The notes below the pieces were generated by a model. The model did no database searches, was not told the origin of the DNA, and saw only the letters and a list, made by a program, of their open reading frames with translations. A program made the translations under genes and the position numbers. A stretch of DNA of 64,000 nt, from assembly GCF_023701745.1 (NCBI RefSeq), contig NZ_JAJOZB010000001.1:6991001-7055000 (forward strand). The letters run 5' to 3'. Shown here one piece after another: positions 8,293 through 16,579 of the stretch (position 1 is its first letter; every line of letters starts with the position of its first letter). The DNA is from Streptomyces sp. RKAG293 (GTDB lineage Bacteria; Actinomycetota; Actinomycetes; Streptomycetales; Streptomycetaceae).

Positions 8293-10116
8293 ATGCGTCT
8301 CCCCGCCGTCCGGAGTTTGTCGCTGCTGGCCGTCACGGCCGCCGTCGTCACGGTGGGAGCCGCGGCCCCACCGGCGCAATCGGCCCCGCAGGATGCGCGG
8401 GCCCGGCCGGCCAAGGTGCCGGTCGCGGTCGGCTACGGGGGCGCGGTCGCCAGCGTGGACGCGGACGCCTCGGCGGCCGGTATCGAGGTGCTCCGCCAGG
8501 GCGGCAACGCCGTGGACGCCGCGGTGGCCACCGCGGCCGCGCTCGGCGTCACCGAGCCGTACTCGGCGGGCGTCGGCGGCGGCGGGTACTTCGTCTACTA
8601 CAACGCCCGGCTGCACAAGGTGTTCACCATCGACGGCCGGGAGACCGCGCCGCGCAGCGCCACCGAGACGCTCTTCCAGGAGAACGGCAAGCCGCTCCCG
8701 TTCGCCGACGCGGTCACCAGCGGTCTGAGCGTCGGCACCCCCGGCACCCCCGCCACCTGGGCCACCGCCCTCGACAGCTGGGGCAGCCGCCCGCTCGGGC
8801 AGGTGCTCAAGCCCGCCGAGCGGATCGCGCGCGACGGCTTCACCGTCGACGAGACCTTCCGCTCGCAGACCGCGGCGAACCAGGACCGCTTCAAGGACTT
8901 CCCGGCCACCGCGAAGATCTTCCTGCCCGGCGGCGCCCCGCCCGTGGTCGGCTCCACGCTCACCAACCCGGACCTGGCCCGCACCTACCAGGAGCTGGGG
9001 AGGAAGGGCGTCGGAGCGATCTACCAGGGGGACATCGGCGCCGACATCGTCAGGACGGTCCGCAAGCTCCCGGTCGACCCCAACGCCACCCGCGTGGTGC
9101 GGGCCGGCGATCTGACCACCGCCGACCTGCGCGGCTACGCGGCCAAGCGGCAGGCCCCGACCCAGGTCTCCTACCGCGGCTACGACGTCTACTCGATCGC
9201 GCCGTCCTCGTCGGGCGGCACGACGGTCGGTGAGGCGCTCAACATCCTGGAGCGGACGAACCTCTCCCCGAAGAAGGCCACCGACGCCCAGTACCTGCAC
9301 CGCTACATCGAGGCCAGCCGGATCGCCTTCGCCGACCGCGGGCGCTGGCTCGGCGACCCGGCCTTCGAGGACGTCCCGACCGGCGGACTGCTCTCGCAGC
9401 GCTACGCGGACTCGCGCGGCTGCCTCATCAAGGACACCGCGGTGCTCACCAGCCCGCTCGCACCGGGCGACCCGCGCCACCCCGCCGCCTGCGGCGGCAC
9501 CGGCACGGCGGCTCCGACGACGTACGAGGGCGAGAACACCACGCACCTGACCGTCGCCGACAAGTGGGGCAACGTCGTCTCGTACACCCTCACCATCGAG
9601 CAGACCGGCGGCAGCGGCATCGTCGTCCCCGGCCGCGGCTTCCTGCTCAACAACGAGCTGACGGACTTCTCGTTCGCGCCCGCCAACCCGGCGGTCCACG
9701 ACCCGAACCTGCCCGGCCCCGGCAAGCGCCCGCGCTCCTCGATCTCCCCGACGATCGTGCTGAAGGACGGCCGTCCCGCGTTCGCGCTCGGCTCGCCCGG
9801 CGGCTCCACCATCATCACCACCGTGCTGCAGGTCCTCACCGAGCACGTCGACCGCGGTCTGCCGCTCGTCGACGCGATCGCCGCACCGCGCGCCAGCCAG
9901 CGCAACGCGGCGGCCACCGAACTCGAACCGGCCCTGTTCACCAGCGCGACCAGGACACAGCTCGAAGCGCTCGGCCATGTCTTCACCCTGAACCCGGAGA
10001 TCGGCGCGGCCACCGGCATCCAGCGGCTGCCCGACGGGCGCTGGCTCGCCGCGGCCGAGACGACCCGGCGCGGCGGCGGCTCGGCGATGGTGGTCAGCCC
10101 GAGCCACGCGGGCTGA
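8293..10116 (+). CDS. ggt: Secreted gamma-glutamyltransferase
   Basis: This exported N-terminal nucleophile hydrolase transfers or hydrolyses the gamma-glutamyl group of glutathione and related peptides. The 607 residues start at the ATG at 8293, with GGAGG at 8281-8285; an in-frame TTG upstream lacks a binding site. A signal peptide covers about residues 1-30. The autoprocessing nucleophile is Thr416 in NTTHLTVAD. Downstream, SSISPTIV and GSPGGSTIITTV supply the glutamate-binding Ser-Ser and the oxyanion Gly-Gly. The first half carries the EVLRQGGNAVDAAV signature near residue 64. A second, leaderless homologue is present at 24729. Confidence 0.93.
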   Translation: MRLPAVRSLSLLAVTAAVVTVGAAAPPAQSAPQDARARPAKVPVAVGYGGAVASVDADASAAGIEVLRQGGNAVDAAVATAAALGVTEPYSAGVGGGGYFVYYNARLHKVFTIDGRETAPRSATETLFQENGKPLPFADAVTSGLSVGTPGTPATWATALDSWGSRPLGQVLKPAERIARDGFTVDETFRSQTAANQDRFKDFPATAKIFLPGGAPPVVGSTLTNPDLARTYQELGRKGVGAIYQGDIGADIVRTVRKLPVDPNATRVVRAGDLTTADLRGYAAKRQAPTQVSYRGYDVYSIAPSSSGGTTVGEALNILERTNLSPKKATDAQYLHRYIEASRIAFADRGRWLGDPAFEDVPTGGLLSQRYADSRGCLIKDTAVLTSPLAPGDPRHPAACGGTGTAAPTTYEGENTTHLTVADKWGNVVSYTLTIEQTGGSGIVVPGRGFLLNNELTDFSFAPANPAVHDPNLPGPGKRPRSSISPTIVLKDGRPAFALGSPGGSTIITTVLQVLTEHVDRGLPLVDAIAAPRASQRNAAATELEPALFTSATRTQLEALGHVFTLNPEIGAATGIQRLPDGRWLAAAETTRRGGGSAMVVSPSHAG

Positions 10117-10124
10117 CCACCGGC

Positions 10125-10144
10125 CTCCCAGTCCCTCCTGGGAG
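10125..10144. terminator. Bidirectional terminator-like hairpin
   Basis: CTCCCAG (10125-10131) pairs with CTGGGAG (10138-10144) around a six-base loop. It sits in the 35-bp gap between two convergent stop codons, where a shared terminator is expected. Confidence 0.6.
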
Positions 10145-10151
10145 CTACGGC

Positions 10152-11072
10152 CTAGGAGGGGATCCGGGTGACGTCGGAGACGGTCAGCTCCACCGGAAGT
10201 GCACCGGAGCTGATCTGGGCGGCCAGATCCTGGGCGGAGGTCCGGGTGAAGTTGCCGCTGATCTGCACCTCTCCGCCGGTGATCGACTGCGAGACGGAGG
10301 GCGCGGAGATCACCTGGCGGTCCAGCATGATGCCGATCTGGTTGGCGGGCGCGCTCTGCTGGGACAGCCGGCGGGTGAGCTCCGCGAACTTCGTACCACC
10401 CGCCGAGGTGAGCACCAGGTTGATCGTCCAGCCGTTGCCGGTCTGTGCGTCGAGCGACGCCTTGGCGCTGGTCACGTCCCGGCCGCTGAGAGCGACGGGA
10501 CCGAGTACGTACTTCGTGGGGCCCGTCCGGTCACAGGCGACCGTCGGGCTCGTGGGGGACAGCGCCGGCGCGCTGGCCGGCACCGGCGCCATGCAGTCGA
10601 AGGCGGTGAACTGCCGCTGCAGTTCGGGCGGCACGGAGGCGTCGCCGCCCAGCACCGGCCGGAATCCCAGCTCGGCCGTGACGGCCAGCTGCCGCAGCCG
10701 GTCACCGCTGTCCCCGGGCGCCTCGGCGGTGATCGTGCCGCCGTGCACCTCGATCCGCGCGCCGTCCAGCCCGAACGCGTCGGCCCTGGCACGCAGCAGA
10801 TCCACGGTGTGCCGCAACGTCTCGTCTCCCTGCGTCGAACGCGGGGTGTAGGTGACGGTGGTCCGGCCCGAGGCCGGGGTGCCGGACGCGGTGGACGTGC
10901 GGGTCGGGCCGGGGATCAGCGGGGACCGGTCCTTGCCGTCCGACGAGTTCGAGGAGCCGGAACACCCGGTCAGTGCGGCGCTCATGACGAGCACGGCGGC
11001 GACGGCGGTCAGGGCGGTCGCGGTGGCGCTCGCCGAGGACGTCGCGCGGGGGATCGTGCGGAGAAGACGCAT
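10152..11072 (-). CDS. Lipoprotein with a SecD P1-head-like domain
   Basis: This is a predicted 306-residue lipoprotein. The N-terminus has Arg residues followed by a hydrophobic stretch and an L-T-G-C lipobox (Cys37). After a Ser/Thr-rich linker comes a domain with the look of the SecD/SecDF P1 periplasmic head: LRARADAFGLDGARIEV, and later TINLVLTSAGGTKFAELTRR and IMLDRQVISAPSV, which are typical SecD-head segments. No transmembrane SecD core follows, so it is not a translocase subunit by itself. The ATG at 11072 is chosen because the signal peptide starts there. A role in secretion or envelope maintenance is only inferred. Confidence 0.82.
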   Translation of the reverse strand: MRLLRTIPRATSSASATATALTAVAAVLVMSAALTGCSGSSNSSDGKDRSPLIPGPTRTSTASGTPASGRTTVTYTPRSTQGDETLRHTVDLLRARADAFGLDGARIEVHGGTITAEAPGDSGDRLRQLAVTAELGFRPVLGGDASVPPELQRQFTAFDCMAPVPASAPALSPTSPTVACDRTGPTKYVLGPVALSGRDVTSAKASLDAQTGNGWTINLVLTSAGGTKFAELTRRLSQQSAPANQIGIMLDRQVISAPSVSQSITGGEVQISGNFTRTSAQDLAAQISSGALPVELTVSDVTRIPS

Positions 11073-11276
11073 AGCGGCCAGTCTCGCGGACCGGCGGCCG
11101 GCCGCGCAGAGGAATCGCCGCGCCTCGGGCGTCCCGGTGACCGGTGCGCCGGGTAAGGCGGTTGGGGCAGCTGCGGTGTGGACGAAAACTCCCCGTAGCC
11201 GCCCCGTAACACGAATGGTGTCGAATGCTGGGACGGGACTGCATGCCTCCGGGGCGGGGGCGGAGAGGCAGCAGCG

Positions 11277-12779
11277 ATGACACAGCGCGGCGCCGGACCT
11301 CAACTGGCCGACTCTGCTAGGGAGTTCACCGAATTCTTCCGGGAGCTGGTCGCCGGACTGGGGGCCGCGCCGGGCTGGTACGGCGCCTTGTCGCGACGTG
11401 ACCCGGGCGGGGTGAACGCGTACGAGGCGGGCGTGGAGCTGGCGCCCTGGGACGTGGTGCACGCCGTCCTCCACGACCTGGCCGCCCTGCGGGGCGCACC
11501 GGTCGACCCGGCCGACGTCGGCCGCGCCCAGCGGCTGTACCGCGCCGCCGCGGCCGGCCGGGACGCGGCCCCCGGCAGCGGGACGGCGCTGCGCTCCCGG
11601 CTGGACGCGATGCTCCGCGAACGCCACGACGCCGTGCTGCGCGAACGCGAGGCCGCGCACGCGGCGCACGAGTACGGAGCGACGGGCGGCGACCCCCACT
11701 CCGTGACGGCGGGGCGGCTGGCCAACGCCCTCGCCTGGGCCCGCGACGACCGGGAACGCGCGGGCGCGCGCTGCGCGGAGCTGCAGGCCCGGCTCGACGC
11801 GGTCGAGAAGCGGCTCGCCGGAGAGTTCTTCACGGACCGGTCCGCCGCCGACCGTTCCCCCGCGCCGGACGACTGGTTCCGCCCGCGCACGCCGGACCCG
11901 GTGGGCCGTTCGATGCCGGAGCAGAGCTCCGCCGCCGGACCGGCCGGGAGCACCGAACCCGTCGCGCCGGCCGCTCCGGCCGGACGGGGCAAGCGCCGAC
12001 CCAAGGCGGCCGGGCGCGGTACCGGGTCGCGCCCGCGCGGCGCCCGGTTCGCGACGACGTTCGACGAGCCGTTCGACGAGCCGTTCGACGAGGCGGACGA
12101 CGCGGCGTCCGAGGCGCCCCGGCAGGAGGGCCCCGCCGCGACAGCCGCCCCCGGACCCGCGGCAGGGCCCGCGCCGCGCGGCGCGCGCTTCGCCGGTGTC
12201 GCCGCCGAGGAGGCACCGGCACCGGCCGCCGGCGTACCGCCCGACGCCGGACCGCGGCAGGCGGAGGCCCGCAGTGAGGCGGCCCGGCTGGGCGGCCTGC
12301 GCCGGGCCGGGCGCGGCGGGGAGGCGTACGTGGTGCTGTGCGAGGCGGCGGCCGGCCCGGCCGCCGCGCTGCCGGTGCTGGCCCGCGAGCTGGAACGCGC
12401 CGGACTGGCGGCGGACGTCGCGACGCTCCTGTGGGAGGTCGCCGTCCTGCCGCCGGACCGGCTGGCCGCCGCCGCGGCCGCGCTGGCGCAGGCCGGCCGC
12501 ACGGACGACTGCCGCACCCTGCTGCACCAGGCCGCGGCACGCCCCGCCGGCGAGGTCGCGGTGCTGGCGGCCGCGCTGTACGAGGAGAACGGGGGCGAGG
12601 AGGCCGGGATACTCCTGGGCGCCGTGGTCAGGACCCGGCTGCCCGAGGAGGCCGCGGCCGTCGCCGGCGCGTACCCCGGGCTCGCCACGCCGCTGCTGGA
12701 GGTCGCCGCGTCGATCTCCAAGCCACGCCGCCGGGACATCGCGGCCGCCCTGCGCCGCGCGGGCCTGCCGGACCGGTGA
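11277..12779 (+). CDS. Unknown Ala-rich cytoplasmic protein
   Basis: I do not recognise this 500-residue protein. Residues 1-80 form a small conserved-looking domain (FTEFFRELVAGLG, GWYGAL, PWDVVHAVLHDLAALRG). Residues about 100-180 are helical and charged, with coiled-coil potential (RLDAMLRERHDAVLRERE). Residues about 185-345 are low-complexity Pro/Ala/Arg and contain an imperfect triple FDEP repeat encoded at 12060-12094. Residues about 345-500 are Ala/Leu-rich helices resembling TPR or HEAT packing (VLARELERAGLAADVATLLWEVA). There is no signal peptide. A regulatory or scaffold role is possible but unsupported. Confidence 0.72.
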   Translation: MTQRGAGPQLADSAREFTEFFRELVAGLGAAPGWYGALSRRDPGGVNAYEAGVELAPWDVVHAVLHDLAALRGAPVDPADVGRAQRLYRAAAAGRDAAPGSGTALRSRLDAMLRERHDAVLREREAAHAAHEYGATGGDPHSVTAGRLANALAWARDDRERAGARCAELQARLDAVEKRLAGEFFTDRSAADRSPAPDDWFRPRTPDPVGRSMPEQSSAAGPAGSTEPVAPAAPAGRGKRRPKAAGRGTGSRPRGARFATTFDEPFDEPFDEADDAASEAPRQEGPAATAAPGPAAGPAPRGARFAGVAAEEAPAPAAGVPPDAGPRQAEARSEAARLGGLRRAGRGGEAYVVLCEAAAGPAAALPVLARELERAGLAADVATLLWEVAVLPPDRLAAAAAALAQAGRTDDCRTLLHQAAARPAGEVAVLAAALYEENGGEEAGILLGAVVRTRLPEEAAAVAGAYPGLATPLLEVAASISKPRRRDIAAALRRAGLPDR

Positions 12780-12887
12780 GCGCGCCGAAATCACCGGCGC
12801 CGGAGCACGCCGGACTGCCGGAGCGGCCGCCGGTTGCCCCGGTCGGGCTGGAAACGTGATCGTCCCGGTCAAGTAACGGTAGCGGTC

Positions 12888-12948
12888 TTGCCAGAGCGGG
12901 TAAGGCGCTTCTACGTTCTTCCACACGGCCGGAATCTACGTGCGTAGA
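12888..12948 (+). promoter_or_regulatory. Promoter and palindromic operator candidate for the pyrimidine operon
   Basis: A -35 TTGCCA (12888-12893) and a -10 TACGTT (12912-12917) are separated by 18 bp. Overlapping the -10 is TCTACGT (about 12910-12916), and 25 bp downstream is the perfect inverted repeat TCTACG-TG-CGTAGA (12935-12948). The shared TCTACGT half-site suggests one regulator that binds at the -10 and just past the start of transcription, i.e. a repressor. No regulator gene is adjacent. Confidence 0.5.
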
Positions 12949-12980
12949 CCGGACGTGATGCCACGTCAGAGGAGCTGCTC

Positions 12981-13823
12981 ATGAGCAACGTTGTGCGTGC
13001 CGCGCTCGTCCAGGCGACCTGGACCGGTGACACCGAGTCGATGATCGCCAAGCACGAGGAGTACGCCCGGGCCGCGGCCGCCCAGGGCGCCAAGGTCATC
13101 GGCTTCCAGGAGGTGTTCAACGCCCCCTACTTCTGCCAGGTCCAGGAGGCCGAGCACTACCGCTGGGCCGAACCGGTCCCCGACGGACCCACCGTCCAGC
13201 GGATGCAGGCGCTCGCCCGCGAGACCGGCATGGTGATCGTCGTGCCCGTCTACGAGGTCGAGCAGTCCGGCTTCTACTACAACACCGCCGCGGTCATCGA
13301 TGCCGACGGAACCTTCCTCGGCAAGTACCGCAAGCACCACATTCCGCAGGTCAAGGGGTTCTGGGAGAAGTTCTACTTCAAGCCCGGCAACCTCGGCTGG
13401 CCGGTCTTCGACACCGCGGTCGGCCGGATCGGCGTCTACATCTGCTACGACCGGCACTTCCCCGAGGGCTGGCGCGCCCTGGGGCTGGCCGGCGCCCAGC
13501 TCGTCTACAACCCGTCGGCGACCTCACGCGGGCTGTCCGCCTACCTCTGGCAGCTGGAGCAGCCCGCCGCCGCCGTCGCCAACGAGTACTACATCGCCGC
13601 CATCAACCGGGTGGGCCAGGAGGAGTACGGCGAGAACGACTTCTACGGCACCAGTTACTTCGTCGACCCGCGCGGCAAGTTCGTCGGCGAGGTCGGGTCC
13701 GACACCAAGGAGGAGCTGGTCGTCCGGGACCTGGACTTCGACCTGATCGACGAGGTGCGCCAGCAGTGGGCGTTCTACCGGGACCGCAGGCCGGACGCCT
13801 ACGGCGACCTCACGGAGGCCTGA
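12981..13823 (+). CDS. pydC: Beta-ureidopropionase (N-carbamoyl-beta-alanine amidohydrolase), nitrilase family
   Basis: This probably catalyses the third step of reductive pyrimidine breakdown: N-carbamoyl-beta-alanine to beta-alanine, CO2 and ammonia. The 280 residues form a single carbon-nitrogen hydrolase domain with the Glu-Lys-Cys triad at Glu44 (FQEVF), Lys118 (YRKHHIP) and Cys155 (YICYDRHFPE). The KHHIPQV and CYDRHFPEG motifs are those of the beta-ureidopropionase/N-carbamoyl-amino-acid hydrolase branch. It is the first gene of an operon with an aminotransferase and a dihydropyrimidinase, which supports the assignment. A strong GAGGAG lies 8 bp before the ATG. Confidence 0.88.
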   Translation: MSNVVRAALVQATWTGDTESMIAKHEEYARAAAAQGAKVIGFQEVFNAPYFCQVQEAEHYRWAEPVPDGPTVQRMQALARETGMVIVVPVYEVEQSGFYYNTAAVIDADGTFLGKYRKHHIPQVKGFWEKFYFKPGNLGWPVFDTAVGRIGVYICYDRHFPEGWRALGLAGAQLVYNPSATSRGLSAYLWQLEQPAAAVANEYYIAAINRVGQEEYGENDFYGTSYFVDPRGKFVGEVGSDTKEELVVRDLDFDLIDEVRQQWAFYRDRRPDAYGDLTEA

Positions 13824-13828
13824 TCGTT

Positions 13829-15160
13829 ATGGCCACTGTGACCGAGAACCTGCACTCCGCCCTGCACGCCCGCCACCAGGCCGTCATGCCCGACTGGCTC
13901 GCCACGTACTACAGCGAGCCCATCGAGATCACCCACGGCCAGGGCCGCCACGTCTGGGACGCCGAGGGCAACCGCTACCTCGACTTCTTCGGCGGCATCC
14001 TGACCACGATGACCGCGCACGCCCTCCCCGAGGTCACCGCCGCCATCACCGAGCAGGCCGGGAAGATCCTGCACTCCTCGACGCTCTATCTGAGCCGGCA
14101 GACCGTCGACCTGGCCGAGCGCATCGCCCGGCTGTCCGGCATCCCGGACGCCCGGGTCTTCTTCACCACCTCCGGCACCGAGGCGAACGACACCGCGCTG
14201 CTGCTCGCCACCGCCTACCGGGGCTCGAACCAGGTCCTGGCGCTGCGCAACAGCTACCACGGCCGCTCCTTCACCTCGATCGGCATCACCGGCAACTCCG
14301 CCTGGTCGCCGACCAGCCTCTCCCCGCTCCAGACGCTGTACGTGCACGGCGGCGTCCGCTCCCGCGGCCCGTACGCGCACCTGGACGACGCCGCGTTCAC
14401 CGCCGCGTGCGTCGAGGACCTGGAGGACATCCTCGGCCAGGCCAACGGCAGCGTCGCGGCGCTGATCGCGGAACCGATCCAGGGCGTCGGCGGCTTCACC
14501 TCCGGGCCTGACGGGCTGCTGGCCGCGTTCAAGCGGGTCCTGGACCGGCACGGCATCCTGTGGATCACCGACGAGGTGCAGACCGGCTGGGGCCGGACGG
14601 GTGATCATTTCTGGGGCTGGCAGGCCCACGACCAGGCCGGCCCGCCGGACATCCTGACCTTCGCCAAGGGCATCGGCAACGGCATGTCCATGGGCGGTGT
14701 CGTGGCCCGCGCCGAGGTCATGAACTGCCTGACCGCGAACTCCATCTCGACCTTCGGCGGCAGCCCGATCACCACCGCGGGCGCGCTCGCCAACCTGACG
14801 TACCTCGTCGACCACGACCTGCAGGGCAACGCCCGCCGGGTCGGCGGGCTGCTCAAGTCCCGGCTGGAGGCGATCAGCGCCGCGCTGCCCATCGTCCGCG
14901 AGGTGCGCGGCCGGGGCCTGATGCTCGGCCTCGAACTCGTCGAACCCGACACCGGCGAACCGTCGGCGCAGGCCGCGAGCCTGGTGCTGGAGGCGGCCCG
15001 CGAGTACGGGCTGCTGATCGGCAAGGGCGGCCGGGCCGGCAACGCGCTGCGGATCGCACCGCCGCTGACGCTCAGCGTCGCCGAGGCGGAAGAAGGCGCG
15101 AGCGCCCTCGCGGACGCGCTCAGGCAGACCCAGGACAAGCTCGCCGGAGGCAGGTCATGA
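13829..15160 (+). CDS. Class III PLP aminotransferase (beta-alanine transaminase-like)
   Basis: This PLP-dependent aminotransferase has 443 residues. The class III signature is complete: DAEGNRYLDFFGG near residue 50, STSGTEAND-type TTSGTEAND (about 110-118), LWITDEVQTG for the cofactor-contacting Asp, and the Schiff-base Lys280 in TFAKGIGNG. It starts 5 bp after the ureidopropionase stop (GGAGG at 13814-13818) and overlaps the dihydropyrimidinase by 4 bp. Position suggests it transaminates beta-alanine or 3-aminoisobutyrate, the products of the preceding enzyme. AGXT2-like glyoxylate aminotransferases are a close alternative. Substrate is inferred. Confidence 0.88.
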   Translation: MATVTENLHSALHARHQAVMPDWLATYYSEPIEITHGQGRHVWDAEGNRYLDFFGGILTTMTAHALPEVTAAITEQAGKILHSSTLYLSRQTVDLAERIARLSGIPDARVFFTTSGTEANDTALLLATAYRGSNQVLALRNSYHGRSFTSIGITGNSAWSPTSLSPLQTLYVHGGVRSRGPYAHLDDAAFTAACVEDLEDILGQANGSVAALIAEPIQGVGGFTSGPDGLLAAFKRVLDRHGILWITDEVQTGWGRTGDHFWGWQAHDQAGPPDILTFAKGIGNGMSMGGVVARAEVMNCLTANSISTFGGSPITTAGALANLTYLVDHDLQGNARRVGGLLKSRLEAISAALPIVREVRGRGLMLGLELVEPDTGEPSAQAASLVLEAAREYGLLIGKGGRAGNALRIAPPLTLSVAEAEEGASALADALRQTQDKLAGGRS

Positions 15161-16569
15161 GCACTGAACGTACCGTCGTCCGCGGCGGACTCGTCATCAC
15201 CGCGGCCGAGGAGGTCCACGCCGATGTGCTGATCGAGGGCAGCCGGGTGGTGGCCCTCGCCGCCCACGAGTCGGCCGTCGCGGAGAGCTGGACCTCCGGC
15301 GACGCCCGGATCGTCGAGGCCGCCGGCAAGTACGTCATCCCGGGCGGCGTCGACGCGCACACCCACATGGAGCTGCCGTTCGGCGGCACCGCGGCGTCCG
15401 ACACCTTCGAGACCGGCACCCGGGCCGCGGCCTGGGGCGGCACCACGACGATCGTGGACTTCGCCGTCCAGAGCGTCGGCCACTCGCTGCGCTCCGGCCT
15501 GGACGCCTGGCACGCCAAGGCCGACGCCCAGTGCGCCATCGACTACGCCTTCCACATGATCCTCTCCGACGTCAACGAGGACACGCTGAAGGAGATGGAC
15601 ATCCTGGTGGAGGAGGGTGTGACCAGCTTCAAGCTGTTCATGGCCTACCCCGGCGTCTTCTACAGCGACGACGGCCAGATCCTGCGCGCCATGCAGCGCT
15701 CCGCCGGCAACGGCGGCCTGATCATGATGCACGCCGAGAACGGCATCGCCATCGACGTCCTCGTCCAGCAGGCGCTGGCGGCCGGCCACACCGACCCCCG
15801 CTACCACGGCGAGGTCCGCAAGGCCCTGCTGGAGGCCGAGGCCACCCACCGGGCCATCCAGCTCGCGCGGGTGGCGGGCTCCCCGCTGTACGTCGTGCAC
15901 GTCTCCGCCGAGGAGGCGCTCGCCGAGCTGGTGCAGGCGCGCGACAAGGGCCTCAACGTCTTCGGCGAGACCTGTCCGCAGTACCTCTTCCTGTCCACCG
16001 ACAACCTCGCCGAGCCGGGCTTCGAGGGCGCCAAGTACGTCTGCTCCACACCGCTGCGCCCCAAGGAGCACCAGGAGGCGCTCTGGCGGGGGCTGCGCAC
16101 CAACGACCTCCAGGTCGTCTCCACCGACCACTGCCCGTTCTGCTTCACCGGGCAGAAGGACCTCGGCCGGGGTGACTTCTCCAAGATCCCCAACGGGCTG
16201 CCGGGCGTGGAGAACCGGATGGACCTGCTGCACCAGGCGGTCGTGGACGGCCGCATCAGCCGGCGGCGCTGGATCGAGATCGCCTGCGCCACCCCGGCCA
16301 GGATGTTCGGCCTCTACCCGCGCAAGGGCACCATCGCGCCCGGCGCCGACGCCGACATCGTCATCTACGACCCGCACGCCGAGCAGGTCGTCTCCGCCGA
16401 GACCCATCACATGAACGTCGACTACTCGGCGTACGAGGGGAAGCGGCTCACCGGACGGGTCGAGAGCGTCCTGTCGCGCGGCGAGCCCGTGATCACCGAC
16501 CGGACGTACGTGGGGCGGGCCGGCCACGGCCAGTACACCCCGCGCAGCACCTGCCAGTACCTCATCTAG
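15157..16569 (+). CDS. hydA: Dihydropyrimidinase/hydantoinase
   Basis: This metal-dependent amidohydrolase opens dihydrouracil or dihydrothymine (and hydantoins) to the N-carbamoyl amino acid. The 470 residues carry the full set of metal ligands: His68 and His70 in DAHTHME, the carbamylated Lys159 in SFKLFMAYPG, His192 in MHAENG, His248 in VVHVS, and Asp324 in STDHCPF. Length fits the D-hydantoinase/dihydropyrimidinase family. Its ATG overlaps the aminotransferase TGA by 4 bp. Its product is the substrate of the ureidopropionase encoded at the start of the operon. Confidence 0.93.
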   Translation: MSTERTVVRGGLVITAAEEVHADVLIEGSRVVALAAHESAVAESWTSGDARIVEAAGKYVIPGGVDAHTHMELPFGGTAASDTFETGTRAAAWGGTTTIVDFAVQSVGHSLRSGLDAWHAKADAQCAIDYAFHMILSDVNEDTLKEMDILVEEGVTSFKLFMAYPGVFYSDDGQILRAMQRSAGNGGLIMMHAENGIAIDVLVQQALAAGHTDPRYHGEVRKALLEAEATHRAIQLARVAGSPLYVVHVSAEEALAELVQARDKGLNVFGETCPQYLFLSTDNLAEPGFEGAKYVCSTPLRPKEHQEALWRGLRTNDLQVVSTDHCPFCFTGQKDLGRGDFSKIPNGLPGVENRMDLLHQAVVDGRISRRRWIEIACATPARMFGLYPRKGTIAPGADADIVIYDPHAEQVVSAETHHMNVDYSAYEGKRLTGRVESVLSRGEPVITDRTYVGRAGHGQYTPRSTCQYLI

Positions 16570-16579
16570 GAGCAGCGCC

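Noticed and set aside
10152-12926. A long 924-residue minus-strand protein joined to the SecD-like lipoprotein
   Set aside because: The extra N-terminal part is antisense to the unknown protein at 11277. The lipoprotein signal peptide defines a start at 11072.
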